A stretch of 64,000 nucleotides of DNA from Amycolatopsis nalaikhensis (lineage in GTDB: Bacteria; Actinomycetota; Actinomycetes; Mycobacteriales; Pseudonocardiaceae): positions 4,657,501 to 4,721,500 of the forward strand of contig NZ_CP127173.1 in the NCBI RefSeq assembly GCF_030264295.1. The letters run 5' to 3'. Every line of letters starts with the position of its first letter. The first letter of the stretch is position 1. The translations under genes and the position numbers were made by a program. This document shows positions 7,192-14,572 of the stretch, one piece after another. The notes beneath the pieces were generated by a model. The model was not told the origin of the DNA, made no database searches, and saw only the letters and a list, made by a program, of their open reading frames with translations.

Positions 7192-7688
7192 CAGGGATGG
7201 GCTTCCGCGAGCGGGTCGAGGCGTGGGAGCAGGCGTATCGGGACTACATGGCCGCGTGGGAGCACGGCCGTGCGGTGCTGTCGCCGGTGAGTGCGACGAA
7301 CACGGCGAATGCGGCTCGGCGGGTGTCGCGGGCGTGGCACGAGCTGGCGCAGGTGCGCGGGTTGCCGTGGTGGTGTGTGGCGGCGCTGGAGTCGGCGGCC
7401 GAGGGGTTCGCCGACCTGGCCCGGGAATGGGAATCGCATGACGGCAACGTGGGACGGGCTGGGGCTGCGCTGGACGGTGGGCGCGGGTACCGAGGTGACG
7501 GTGGAGGAGACCGGGACGGGCGCGTCACATCCGCCGGTCCTGGTGCTGGCCGGTGGGCTGTGCGTAGTGACGCTGGTGCCGCCGGAGGACCAGACCGCCT
7601 GGACGGGATGCGCGGTGTTCCTTCGCCGGCTCCGCGACCACGCCGAGGACCTGGCGGCGCTGCTGGAAGCCCGCGCGGAGAGGCATGA
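7188..7688 (+). CDS. Hypothetical element protein (3' part doubtful)
   Basis: The GTG at 7188 overlaps the Pra-like stop; ATG 7197 is an alternative start. The first 80 or so residues (FRERVEAWEQAYRDYMAAWE, then PWWCVAALESAAEGFADLAREWE) look like a genuine helical protein. After about residue 85 the frame turns into Gly/Arg-rich low-complexity sequence while a better frame begins at 7438. Either the two genes overlap by 250 nt or the true stop near 7440 has been lost by a small indel. No function can be given. Confidence 0.5.
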   Translation: MTGMGFRERVEAWEQAYRDYMAAWEHGRAVLSPVSATNTANAARRVSRAWHELAQVRGLPWWCVAALESAAEGFADLAREWESHDGNVGRAGAALDGGRGYRGDGGGDRDGRVTSAGPGAGRWAVRSDAGAAGGPDRLDGMRGVPSPAPRPRRGPGGAAGSPRGEA

Positions 7689-7704
7689 CCGTGCGCAGGA
7701 GTGA
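7438..7704 (+). CDS. Hypothetical element protein
   Basis: An 88-aa frame starting at ATG 7438, inside the doubtful tail of the upstream frame. It reads as a small beta-rich domain (LRWTVGAGTEVTVEETG, PPVLVLAGGLCVVTLVPP) followed by a helix (FLRRLRDHAEDLAALLEARAE). Amino-acid composition and codon usage look coding. It overlaps the next gene by 20 nt, as is usual for the compact operons of these elements. Function unknown. Confidence 0.6.
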   Translation: MTATWDGLGLRWTVGAGTEVTVEETGTGASHPPVLVLAGGLCVVTLVPPEDQTAWTGCAVFLRRLRDHAEDLAALLEARAERHDRAQE

Positions 7705-7936
7705 GCCGAAGACGCTGCGGGACGCGCACGAGGCCGTGATGGACCGCCGACCGCCCAACGACGCGAACCCGTCGGTGTGGCTGGCGTTCCGCCTCGGCAA
7801 CGCACGGCTGTACAAGGCCGTCGCCGACGTCGACCGGGGCCATCATCACGAGGCGCTGTACTGGGCCGGATACGAAGAGCGGAAGGCGGGTGAGATCTCG
7901 GCGGAACTTCAGGCCCAAGGGACACCTGCTGATTAG
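7685..7936 (+). CDS. AMED_5909-like small protein
   Basis: An 83-aa protein beginning at ATG 7685. The pattern KTLRDAHEAVMDRRP, ANPSVWLAFRLGNARLY and VADVDRGHHHEALYWAGYEER, with its His triplet, matches what I recall of the AMED_5909 family, an uncharacterised family named from Amycolatopsis mediterranei. Its function is unknown. Presence inside an AICE suggests an accessory role. It is the last gene before a 170-bp non-coding gap. Confidence 0.6.
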   Translation: MTVRRSEPKTLRDAHEAVMDRRPPNDANPSVWLAFRLGNARLYKAVADVDRGHHHEALYWAGYEERKAGEISAELQAQGTPAD

Positions 7937-8107
7937 TCCCGTGTAGACGACCGAAAAGTCAACATTACCAGCAAAAAACGCATGCTATGACGTGCGGCGA
8001 TGGAACACGTCCTGTTGCGGGTGCGTGTGATCCGTTAAGGCGCAGAAGCGGTGCCTGGCTACCAACCTTGCCGCTCCTGCGCTGTCCACAACCAGCGGAA
8101 GTGAACA
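7937..8107 (+). promoter_or_regulatory. Promoter/leader of the tra-rep-xis-int operon with hairpin
   Basis: A 171-bp gap whose first half is unusually A-rich for this element (GTCAAC near 7956 and GCTATGAC near 7984 as weak -35/-10-like words). The second half contains an imperfect hairpin, 8040-8051 with 8071-8082 (GCGCAG-AGCGG / CCGCT-CTGCGC, one mismatch, 19-nt loop). It could be the operon promoter plus an attenuator. Because it lies directly before tra, it could also be the transfer (clt) site. I cannot tell which. Confidence 0.45.
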
Positions 8108-8272
8108 ATGACAACGCTAAACGACGACAACCGGCGAGCGTCAACGGGGGTCACCCGAACGCGCTGCGCCTCCTGCAAACGCTTCGCCAAGCTCCTGCCC
8201 GGCGAGACCAAGTGCGCCCCCTGTCTGGGAATGCTGCCGCTGGATCTCCGGGTGAAGCGGGGTGGTCGGTGA
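8108..8272 (+). CDS. Small zinc-ribbon protein
   Basis: A 54-aa protein with two CxxC knuckles (CASC and CAPC, separated by 13 residues: TRCASCKRFAKLLPGETKCA). This is a compact zinc ribbon that would bind one zinc ion. ATG 8108 follows the ribosome site GCGGAAG. Its TGA overlaps the ATG of the Tra gene, so the two are translationally coupled. Zinc ribbons of this size commonly bind DNA or protein partners. A role as a Tra accessory is an inference from coupling only. Confidence 0.6.
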   Translation: MTTLNDDNRRASTGVTRTRCASCKRFAKLLPGETKCAPCLGMLPLDLRVKRGGR

Positions 8273-9825
8273 TGTCTCCCGGCTTCGCGGTAGTGGCCCT
8301 GGCCGGGCTGGGGCTCGGCGTGTGGTTGCTGCACAAGGTCGGCCGCGCCCTGGCCTCGCTCCTGGAAGCTCTGGCTGCGGCGGCCATCGTGTTCGTCGCG
8401 CTGTGGTGGCTGTGCAAGGCCGTGGTGTGGATGCTCGCGCAGGTCGTGACCCGCTGGCGGACCAGCCTCGCCGTCCTCGCGGTCTACGCCTGGTGCGAAC
8501 TGCTCGGCTGGCTGTCCCTGGTGCTCGCTCTGGGCAGCTTCGCGGTGCTTCTGGCCACCTGGTGGGCGATCGACGCTGTCTCGTTCGATCAGTGGTGTGG
8601 GCGGTTTCTGCGCTCCTGGTGGGCTCGCTGGGCCGTGTACGGGCGGAAGCTGCCGGAGTGGCTGCACGCCTGCGGGCTGTCGGTGCGGGATGAGGCGCTG
8701 CCGGTGGTGGTGAACGTGAACCTTGTCGGCCGTCGACGTGCCCTCTCTCGCTCGACGTCGAACCGAGCGAACGCGCGGCTGCCCAAGGTGCTCGGTGTCC
8801 GGTCGGGTGCGTCGTGGGATGAGGTGCGGGTGGAGCTGGTGGCGGGCCAGAAGCCGGAGGACTTCGACGAGGCCGCTCGGGCGCTGGCCGTCGCGCGGAA
8901 GGTCGCTCGCTGCCAGGTCCGGGAGCTGGGACCCAACGTCGTCTCGATCGACTTTCAGCGGCGTGACCTGCTCGCCGGCGGTGTGGCCGGCCCCCAGGTC
9001 CCGGACGGCGTCGACTCGACCGGCGTGGACCTGCGCAACGTCTGGGCCGGACGGACCGAGTACGGCCGTGACTGGCGGGTCCCGCTGCTCGGCTCCGGTG
9101 CGCACTGCCTGACCGCCGGTGCCTCGGGCGCGGGCAAGAACAGCGTCATGTGGTGCCCGCTCGTCGCGGCGGCCTCGGCGATCCGGGCCGGGGTGGTGCG
9201 CATGTCCGGCATCGACCCCAAGGGCATGGAACTGGCCTACGGGCGCGGGATCTTCACCCGCTACGCCGTGGGCGGCAAGGACGCGGTCGAGCTGCTGGAC
9301 GGCCTGGTGGAGGAGATGGAATCCCGCAAGCGCGCGTTCGCCGGTCGGCTGCGGACGATTCCGGTGTCGACGGAGTACCCGTTGGAACTGCTGGAGTTCG
9401 ACGAGATCGGCGCGCTGACCAAGTACACCGACCGCAAGACCCGTGAGGCCATTGTGGAACGCGTCGCGCTCCTGACCACCCAAGGGCGGGCGCTGGGGAT
9501 CTCGGTCCGCGGCTACGTCCAAGAGCCCACCAAGGACACCGTCCTGGTCCGGGAGCTGTTCACCCGCCGGGTCTGCCTGCGCGTGACCTCCAAGACGCAC
9601 GTCGGGATGGTCCTCGGTGACGGTGCATACGAACGTGGGGCCTGGGCGAACCGCATCGGCGACTCGGAGGCCGGTGTCGGTTACGTCTGGGGCGAAGGCA
9701 TCCGCGAACCCTTGCGCGTCCGGGCCGGGTGGGTCTCCGACGGCACCGTGAAGGCGCTGGAGGCGTACGTGACCAACGGCGGTGTCGCGGATCTGCGACA
9801 CGGCGGTGAGGGGGTGGCCGCGTGA
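8272..9825 (+). CDS. FtsK/SpoIIIE-type DNA translocase (AICE Tra)
   Basis: This 517-aa protein starts at ATG 8272, overlapping the preceding stop. The N-terminus has three to four membrane segments within residues 3-90. The motor domain follows: P-loop GASGAGKNS at about 283-291 and Walker B LLEFDE at about 373-378, with a later arginine-rich RELFTRRVCLRVTSK. Actinomycete Tra proteins form a membrane hexamer that pumps double-stranded element DNA into the recipient and are the only element protein needed for transfer. The residue after the P-loop lysine is Asn, with Ser one place later; GKxS is frequent in AICE Tra proteins as I remember them. It overlaps the next gene by 4 nt. Confidence 0.88.
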   Translation: MSPGFAVVALAGLGLGVWLLHKVGRALASLLEALAAAAIVFVALWWLCKAVVWMLAQVVTRWRTSLAVLAVYAWCELLGWLSLVLALGSFAVLLATWWAIDAVSFDQWCGRFLRSWWARWAVYGRKLPEWLHACGLSVRDEALPVVVNVNLVGRRRALSRSTSNRANARLPKVLGVRSGASWDEVRVELVAGQKPEDFDEAARALAVARKVARCQVRELGPNVVSIDFQRRDLLAGGVAGPQVPDGVDSTGVDLRNVWAGRTEYGRDWRVPLLGSGAHCLTAGASGAGKNSVMWCPLVAAASAIRAGVVRMSGIDPKGMELAYGRGIFTRYAVGGKDAVELLDGLVEEMESRKRAFAGRLRTIPVSTEYPLELLEFDEIGALTKYTDRKTREAIVERVALLTTQGRALGISVRGYVQEPTKDTVLVRELFTRRVCLRVTSKTHVGMVLGDGAYERGAWANRIGDSEAGVGYVWGEGIREPLRVRAGWVSDGTVKALEAYVTNGGVADLRHGGEGVAA

Positions 9826-10208
9826 ACCGGCTGATGATCTTCCTCGACGCCATCCGCGACCACCTCGACTCCCACCAACTGCCGCCGGCCGCGTCGGTCG
9901 ACGTCAACGCCTGGTCCAGCCCGATCACAGTCCAACTGGACGTCGATGGCCTGCCGGCAGTCGCCCGGGCGCTGCTGGTGTGGACGCAGACGCTCGAGGA
10001 CGTCTCGGCTCGGCTGTGGCGGCTGGTCGGCGGAAGGTGGGTGCACCTGTCGATTACTGGCCGGACGCCGTGCGGCATCCCGGTCCTGGTGTTCGGCGTG
10101 GTCCGGTTCGAGCCGAGCACGTTCCCGGACCTCCCGGCCGGGGCGAAGCAGGACATGCCCGTCTACCTGCTGCGTGGCTGGTCGACGCCCGGGGAGGTGG
10201 CGGCCTGA
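9822..10208 (+). CDS. Hypothetical element protein between tra and rep
   Basis: A 128-aa protein using a GTG start that overlaps the Tra stop (GTGA), with its own TGA overlapping the Rep ATG. It reads as an alpha/beta domain (MNRLMIFLDAIRDHLDSHQL; ITVQLDVDGLPAVARALLVW; WVHLSITGRTPCGIPVLVFG). No catalytic motif and no membrane segment. The strict coupling between tra and rep suggests a conserved accessory role in transfer or replication. I do not recognise the family. Confidence 0.65.
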   Translation: MNRLMIFLDAIRDHLDSHQLPPAASVDVNAWSSPITVQLDVDGLPAVARALLVWTQTLEDVSARLWRLVGGRWVHLSITGRTPCGIPVLVFGVVRFEPSTFPDLPAGAKQDMPVYLLRGWSTPGEVAA

Positions 10209-11803
10209 TGACCGAGACACGCGCTGAACGGATGCGGACCCCGCTGGCGGCTGACGTGATCCGGGCGACGGCGGAGAAGCACGGCGTCTGCGTCCGGCCG
10301 TTCACGATGGAGGTCGGCGACACCGAGACCGGCGAACTCCGCTACGTCCCTGTGCCCTGCGGGTCCACAGTGGAATCGGTGTGCCTGCCATGCGCCCGGA
10401 AGGCAAAAGCGCTTCGACAGGCCCAGTGCCGCGAGGGCTGGCACATGACCGAAGAACCCGTCCTCGCCGCCGAGCCGCCCTCGGAGGACCACGAGGAGCT
10501 GCTGACGTACCGGGCGGACCTGGTGGCGGCGTATCGGGAGGTGGTCGAGCACGACCAGGCCGAGGCCGAGGAACTGCGGGAGGAGATCGCCGGGGTTGAC
10601 GCGGAACTTCGGCAACTCGGCATGCGCGGACGCCTGCCCGCCCTCGACGTCCCGACCAAACGGGCGGTGAAGCGCTCGACCAGGCGGCGGCAAGACGCGC
10701 CGAACCTGCCTCGGCGGAAGGTCGCGAAGACGACGGTTGGGCGTGAGTTCGCGGGGAAGTTCCGGCCGTCGATGTTCGTGACCCTGACCTGCGACACCTA
10801 CGGCCCGGTCCGTGGTGACGGCTCGCCGGTCGACCCCAGTCGATACGACTACCGGCGAGCGGCGCGGGACGCGGTGCACTTCTCCGCGCTGGTGGACCGG
10901 TGGTGGCAGAACCTCCGGCGGGTCGTCGGCTGGGACGCGCAGTACTTCGCCACCGTCGAGCCCCAACGTCGGGCCGCCCCGCACCTGCACGCCGCGATCC
11001 GGGGTTCGATCCCGCACGACGTGATCCGCCAAGTCACCGAAGCCACCTACCACCAGGTCTGGTGGCCTGCACACGACGAGATCGTCTACGCCGATCGCCT
11101 TCCGGTCTGGGACGGCCCGGAGACCGGTTTTGTCGACCCGGAGACTCGTCAGTCGCTGACCCGGTGGGACGACGCGGTGGAGGCGGTCGAGCACCCGGCG
11201 CACGTCGTCACGTTCGGGCGGCAGGTGCATTCGAAGGGCATCCTCGGCGGCACTGAGGAGGCCGGCCGTCACATCGGCTACCTGACCAAGTACCTCACCA
11301 AGTCCACCGGCGAGGTGGTCGAGGCAGACAGCGCGGCCCAGGCCGATCACCACGACCGGCTATACGCCGAGCTGTCGGTCACGCCGTGCTCGCCCCGCTG
11401 CGCGGTCTGGCTGCTCTACGGCATCCAGCCCAAGGGTGTCACCGGCAAGACCACCCCGGGCTACTGCAGGGGCCGGGCCCACCGCCGGACCACGCTCGGG
11501 CTGCCCGGTCGCCGTGTCCTGGTCTCTCGGAAGTGGTCGGGCAAGACCCTCGTCGACCACAAGGCCGACCGGCGGGCATTCGTGTTCCAGGCGCTCGCGG
11601 CGGTCGGGATCGAGAAGCCAGAGGCCGACCGGTCACAGCAGGTCTGGCGCAAGGTCGAGCCCGGTGACCCGCAAGTCCCGCCCCGGCCACACCTGGTGAT
11701 GCGCGCCATCGCGGAACGGATCACGTGGAAGGCCGAGTACGACCGGGCGCTACTGGCAGCGGAGAGACCTCCAGAAACTTCGGCAACTGGACTCGCGGCC
11801 TGA
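10208..11803 (+). CDS. Replication initiator protein, RepSA family
   Basis: This 531-aa protein shows the HUH endonuclease layout of AICE/plasmid rolling-circle initiators. The metal-binding PHLHAAIRG lies at about residues 257-265, and the catalytic-tyrosine helix YLTKYLTK at about 358-365. A cysteine-rich stretch (VPVPCGSTVESVCLPCARK) near residue 55 and a CSPRC later are typical of RepSA homologues. A long charged coiled-coil-like helix (about 95-140) precedes the nuclease domain. It would nick the element origin and start replication of the excised circle. It is separated by 14 nt from the excisionase gene. Confidence 0.87.
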   Translation: MTETRAERMRTPLAADVIRATAEKHGVCVRPFTMEVGDTETGELRYVPVPCGSTVESVCLPCARKAKALRQAQCREGWHMTEEPVLAAEPPSEDHEELLTYRADLVAAYREVVEHDQAEAEELREEIAGVDAELRQLGMRGRLPALDVPTKRAVKRSTRRRQDAPNLPRRKVAKTTVGREFAGKFRPSMFVTLTCDTYGPVRGDGSPVDPSRYDYRRAARDAVHFSALVDRWWQNLRRVVGWDAQYFATVEPQRRAAPHLHAAIRGSIPHDVIRQVTEATYHQVWWPAHDEIVYADRLPVWDGPETGFVDPETRQSLTRWDDAVEAVEHPAHVVTFGRQVHSKGILGGTEEAGRHIGYLTKYLTKSTGEVVEADSAAQADHHDRLYAELSVTPCSPRCAVWLLYGIQPKGVTGKTTPGYCRGRAHRRTTLGLPGRRVLVSRKWSGKTLVDHKADRRAFVFQALAAVGIEKPEADRSQQVWRKVEPGDPQVPPRPHLVMRAIAERITWKAEYDRALLAAERPPETSATGLAA

Positions 11804-11817
11804 TCAAAGGGGGAGCA

Positions 11818-12006
11818 ATGAACAACGTCAGCAACATCGATCGGCTCTGGTCCGTCGAGGATGTCTCGGAGTACCTCGGCGTCCCGGTGAAGACGCTGTA
11901 CCAGTGGAAATGGCGCGGCGAGGGGCCTCCGGTCAAGAAGATCGGCCGGCACCTGCGCTATGACCCGGCCAAGCTGCGCGCCTGGGTCGACGCGGAGGCG
12001 GCCTGA
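11818..12006 (+). CDS. xis: Excisionase / MerR-like helix-turn-helix DNA-binding protein
   Basis: A 62-aa protein behind AAAGGGGGA, starting at ATG 11818. It is essentially one winged HTH: LWSVEDVSEYLGVPVKTLYQW, then KKIGRHLRYDPAKLRAWVDA, the standard HTH_17 excisionase pattern. Xis bends DNA at the attachment sites and biases the integrase toward excision. Its TGA overlaps the integrase ATG, the usual xis-int arrangement. Confidence 0.9.
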   Translation: MNNVSNIDRLWSVEDVSEYLGVPVKTLYQWKWRGEGPPVKKIGRHLRYDPAKLRAWVDAEAA

Positions 12007-13254
12007 TGGGGCACATTCAAGATCGTTGGTTTCGCCCCGCGCGGGATGCGGTGACTGGGAAGGTCATCCTCAACGCGCGGGGCAAGCCCGTCATGGAACG
12101 GTCCGAGCTGTACGGCATCGGTCTGCGGTACAAGGTCCGCTACCTCGACCCGGACAACAATGAACGCTCGAAGTCGTTCGCGGACAAGCAGAAGAAGCGC
12201 TGAGGACTTCCTCATCGGCGTCGAGTCCGACAAGCGCGAGGACAAGTACATCGATCCGCGGGCCTCGATGACGACGTTTCGCCAGCAGGCGGAGAGCTGG
12301 TTGAAGAGCCAGTCTCCGGACCCGGGAACGCGGTCGACCATCCTCAGTCGGCTCGAAAGCCAGATCTACCCAGTCTTCGAGGGCAAGAAGGTCGGGCAGA
12401 TCAAGCCGTCGACTATTCGTGACTGGGTTGGCTCGATGGAAGAGCGCAAGCTCTCGGACAACTACCAGGCGGTCTTGTTCAACACCGTCTCCGGCGTGAT
12501 GGATTCGGCCGTGGACGACCGCCGGATTCGTGAGAACCCGTGCCACGCGAAGACCGTGCGGCGACCGGTCGCGAGTAGCCCGCCGATCGTCGTGTGGCCA
12601 GAGGAGCGTGTTCAGGCTGTGCGGTCGGGACTGGGCGAACGGTTCAAGATCGCGGTTCCGCTGGGTGCCGGGTTCGGTCTGCGGCAGGGCGAGATTCTGG
12701 GCTTCTCGCCGGACGATGTCGACCGGACGGCGATGACCGTGCGGATTCGTCGACAAATCAAGACGGTCAGGGGCGTGATGATGTTCGCGCTCCCCAAGCG
12801 GGGCAAGGAGCGAACTATCCCGCTGTCGGCCGCCATGCTGGCCGAGATCGACGACCACGAGGACCGGTTCCCGTCCGTGGCCGTCACGCTGCCCTGGCAG
12901 AGTGCTGACGGTGATCCGGTGACGGCGCGGCTGCTGATGACCGGGGAAGGTGGTCGGCTGTACTCCGGGGACCTGTTCACGAAGGTCGTCTGGCACGGAG
13001 CGTTCCGGGCGGCCGGGGTCAAGTACCGAGGTCGCGGGGACGGGATGCACGCGCTCCGTCACTTCTACGCGTCGACACTCCTTGCCCGTGCGGTGTCGAT
13101 TACGGAGCTGGCCGACTACCTTGGGCACGCGGACCCGGGCTTCACGCTCCGGACGTACACGCACCTGGTCCCATCGAGCCACCAGCGGGCGCGAGAGGCG
13201 GTCGACGCGGTGTTCGGACGGCCTGCCCTTGATGACGGCCTGGAGGCGGCCTGA
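12006..13254 (+). CDS. int: Tyrosine integrase, reading frame interrupted by a +1 shift
   Basis: The N-terminal 65 codons (12006-12203) end at TGA after FADKQKKR. The remainder continues one base further on (AEDFLIGVESDKRE..., through 13254). Joined, this gives a roughly 415-aa phage-type integrase. The catalytic domain is complete: Arg in GFGLRQGE, HALRH, LGHADPG and the nucleophile Tyr in TLRTYTH. One extra C near 12200 is enough to explain the break. The context CGC TGA G would also allow a +1 shift at the stop, as in prfB, but that is only a possibility. The gene lies immediately before attR, as expected, and ends in front of a strong terminator. Confidence 0.85.
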
Positions 13255-13280
13255 TCATGAAACCCCGTCCCCGCCGACGC

Positions 13281-13333
13281 GAAAGCCGCCCGGTCGCAGA
13301 ACCCCGAGAAGGGCAAGCGACCGGGCGGCTTTC
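13281..13333. terminator. Strong bidirectional terminator between int and acyl-CoA dehydrogenase
   Basis: Perfect 17-bp arms at 13281-13297 and 13317-13333 (GAAAGCCGCCCGGTCGC and its complement) enclose a 19-nt loop. A-tract and T-tract flanks sit inside the arms, so the structure works in both directions. It separates the integrase gene from the convergent acyl-CoA dehydrogenase gene. Confidence 0.88.
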
Positions 13334-13346
13334 CGTTACGTTACAA

Positions 13347-14552
13347 CTACTTCAGCTCAGCCGAAGACTTGCCGAGGACCCGGCGAGCCACGATCAACTG
13401 CTGGATCTGCTGCGTCCCCTCGAAGATGTCCAGGATCTTCGCGTCCCGAGCCCATTTCTCGAGCAGCGACTCCTCGCTGTAAGCCCCAGTAAGCTCGACA
13501 CACTTGAGCGCGATCTCGACAACAGACCGCCCAGCCTTGGCCTTGGCCATGGAGGCCTGAAGCGAGTTCGGCTTACGATTGTCAGCCATCCAAGCCGTCT
13601 CCAGCGTCAGCAGATACGCCGACTCATAGTCAGCCTCGAGCCGAAGGAACTCAGCCGCAGCAGCGTGCTGCGAATTGGCCGGACGATCGTAATCGATCTC
13701 CACCCCAGCCGAAGTCAGGATCCGCCGAGTCTCATCCAAAGCCGCCCGCGCGACGCCGATAGCCATCGCCGCCACCAGCGGGCGCGTGTTGTCGAACGTC
13801 CGCATGACGCCCGCGAAGCCCTTTTTGGTGTCGATCTCCGGCGTGCCCAGCAGGTTCTCGCGCGGGACGCGGCAGTTCTCGAACCTCAGCACCGCCGTGT
13901 CCGAGGCGCGGATGCCGAGCTTGTGCTCCGTGCGCACGACCTCGAAGCCCGGTGTGCCCTTCTCCACCACGAACGACTTGATCGCCGCGCGGCCCTTGGA
14001 CTTGTCCAGCGTCGCCCACACGACCACCGCGTCCGCGCGCTCGCCCGATGTCACGAAGATCTTCTCGCCGTTCAGCACGTAGTGGTCGCCGTCGAGGCGG
14101 GCCGTTGTGCTCACCGCCGCCGAGTCCGAGCCGAAGCCCGGCTCCGTGATCGCCATCGCCGCCCACATGCCCGAAAAGCGCTCGAGCTGCTCGTCGGTCG
14201 CCACCGAACTGATCGCCGCGTTGCCCAGACCCTGGCGCGGCATCGACAGCAGCAGGCCGACGTCGCCCCAGCACATCTCGATCGTGCCCAGCACCACGTT
14301 CAGGTTGGCGCCGTTGCGGTTTCCCTTGGCGTCGTCGTCCGAACCGGAGCGGCGGACGCCCGCCGCGCCCGCGCCGCCCTCGCCGGACGAGTTGAGCCCG
14401 TCCAGCAGCGCCGCGAACATGTCCAGCTCGGTCGGGTACGTGTGCTCCGCGCGGTCGTACTTGCGCGAGATCGGCCGGAACACCTCGGCCGCGGCCTGGT
14501 ACGCCTGGTTGATCAGCGCGCCGGCCTTCTTGGGAGCTTCCAAATTGATCAT
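13347..14552 (-). CDS. Acyl-CoA dehydrogenase family protein (target gene of the element)
   Basis: A 401-aa protein from ATG 14552 (ribosome site GGAAAGG). It has the FAD/substrate segment MAITEPGFGSDSAAV, the middle beta domain and a C-terminal helical bundle with the catalytic glutamate in DIFEGTQQIQ (residue 378). ACADs form the alpha-beta double bond of acyl-CoA and pass electrons to ETF. It is encoded 20 nt downstream of a second ACAD and probably forms a heteromer with it, as paired mycobacterial FadE subunits do. The last 23 or so codons are supplied by the integrated element but keep the protein sequence nearly unchanged. A Gly/Ala-rich insertion (NSSGEGGAGAAGVRRSG) near residue 55 is unusual. 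Confidence 0.9.
   Translation of the reverse strand: MINLEAPKKAGALINQAYQAAAEVFRPISRKYDRAEHTYPTELDMFAALLDGLNSSGEGGAGAAGVRRSGSDDDAKGNRNGANLNVVLGTIEMCWGDVGLLLSMPRQGLGNAAISSVATDEQLERFSGMWAAMAITEPGFGSDSAAVSTTARLDGDHYVLNGEKIFVTSGERADAVVVWATLDKSKGRAAIKSFVVEKGTPGFEVVRTEHKLGIRASDTAVLRFENCRVPRENLLGTPEIDTKKGFAGVMRTFDNTRPLVAAMAIGVARAALDETRRILTSAGVEIDYDRPANSQHAAAAEFLRLEADYESAYLLTLETAWMADNRKPNSLQASMAKAKAGRSVVEIALKCVELTGAYSEESLLEKWARDAKILDIFEGTQQIQQLIVARRVLGKSSAELK
13417..13436. repeat. attR direct repeat
   Basis: Identical to 3235-3254. It lies within the 3' end of the acyl-CoA dehydrogenase gene and spans the codons for ILDIFEG. The 70 bp to its left (13347-13416) complete the gene with codons that differ from the displaced native end at many third positions, so this tail is element-derived. 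Confidence 0.85.
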
Positions 14553-14572
14553 CAGAATGGCCTTTCCGAAGC

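Larger units (their letters stand above)
3235..13436. mobile_element. Integrated actinomycete integrative and conjugative element (AICE), about 10.2 kb
   Basis: The segment is bounded by 20-bp direct repeats (3235-3254 and 13417-13436). It contains the standard AICE set in the standard order: regulators, Pra-like activator, FtsK/Tra single-protein DNA translocase, RepSA-like initiator, excisionase and tyrosine integrase next to the right attachment site. Known AICEs such as pSAM2 excise, replicate by rolling circle and transfer double-stranded DNA through Tra. Unlike most AICEs the target is not a tRNA gene but the 3' end of an acyl-CoA dehydrogenase gene. Cargo includes an AT-richer DUF5343/TIGR02391 pair. 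The integrase frame is interrupted, so current mobility is uncertain. Confidence 0.93.

Noticed and set aside
8059..9801. 580-codon minus-strand frame opposite tra
   Set aside because: Low-complexity Gln/Arg/Pro-rich sequence antisense to a clear FtsK-type gene.
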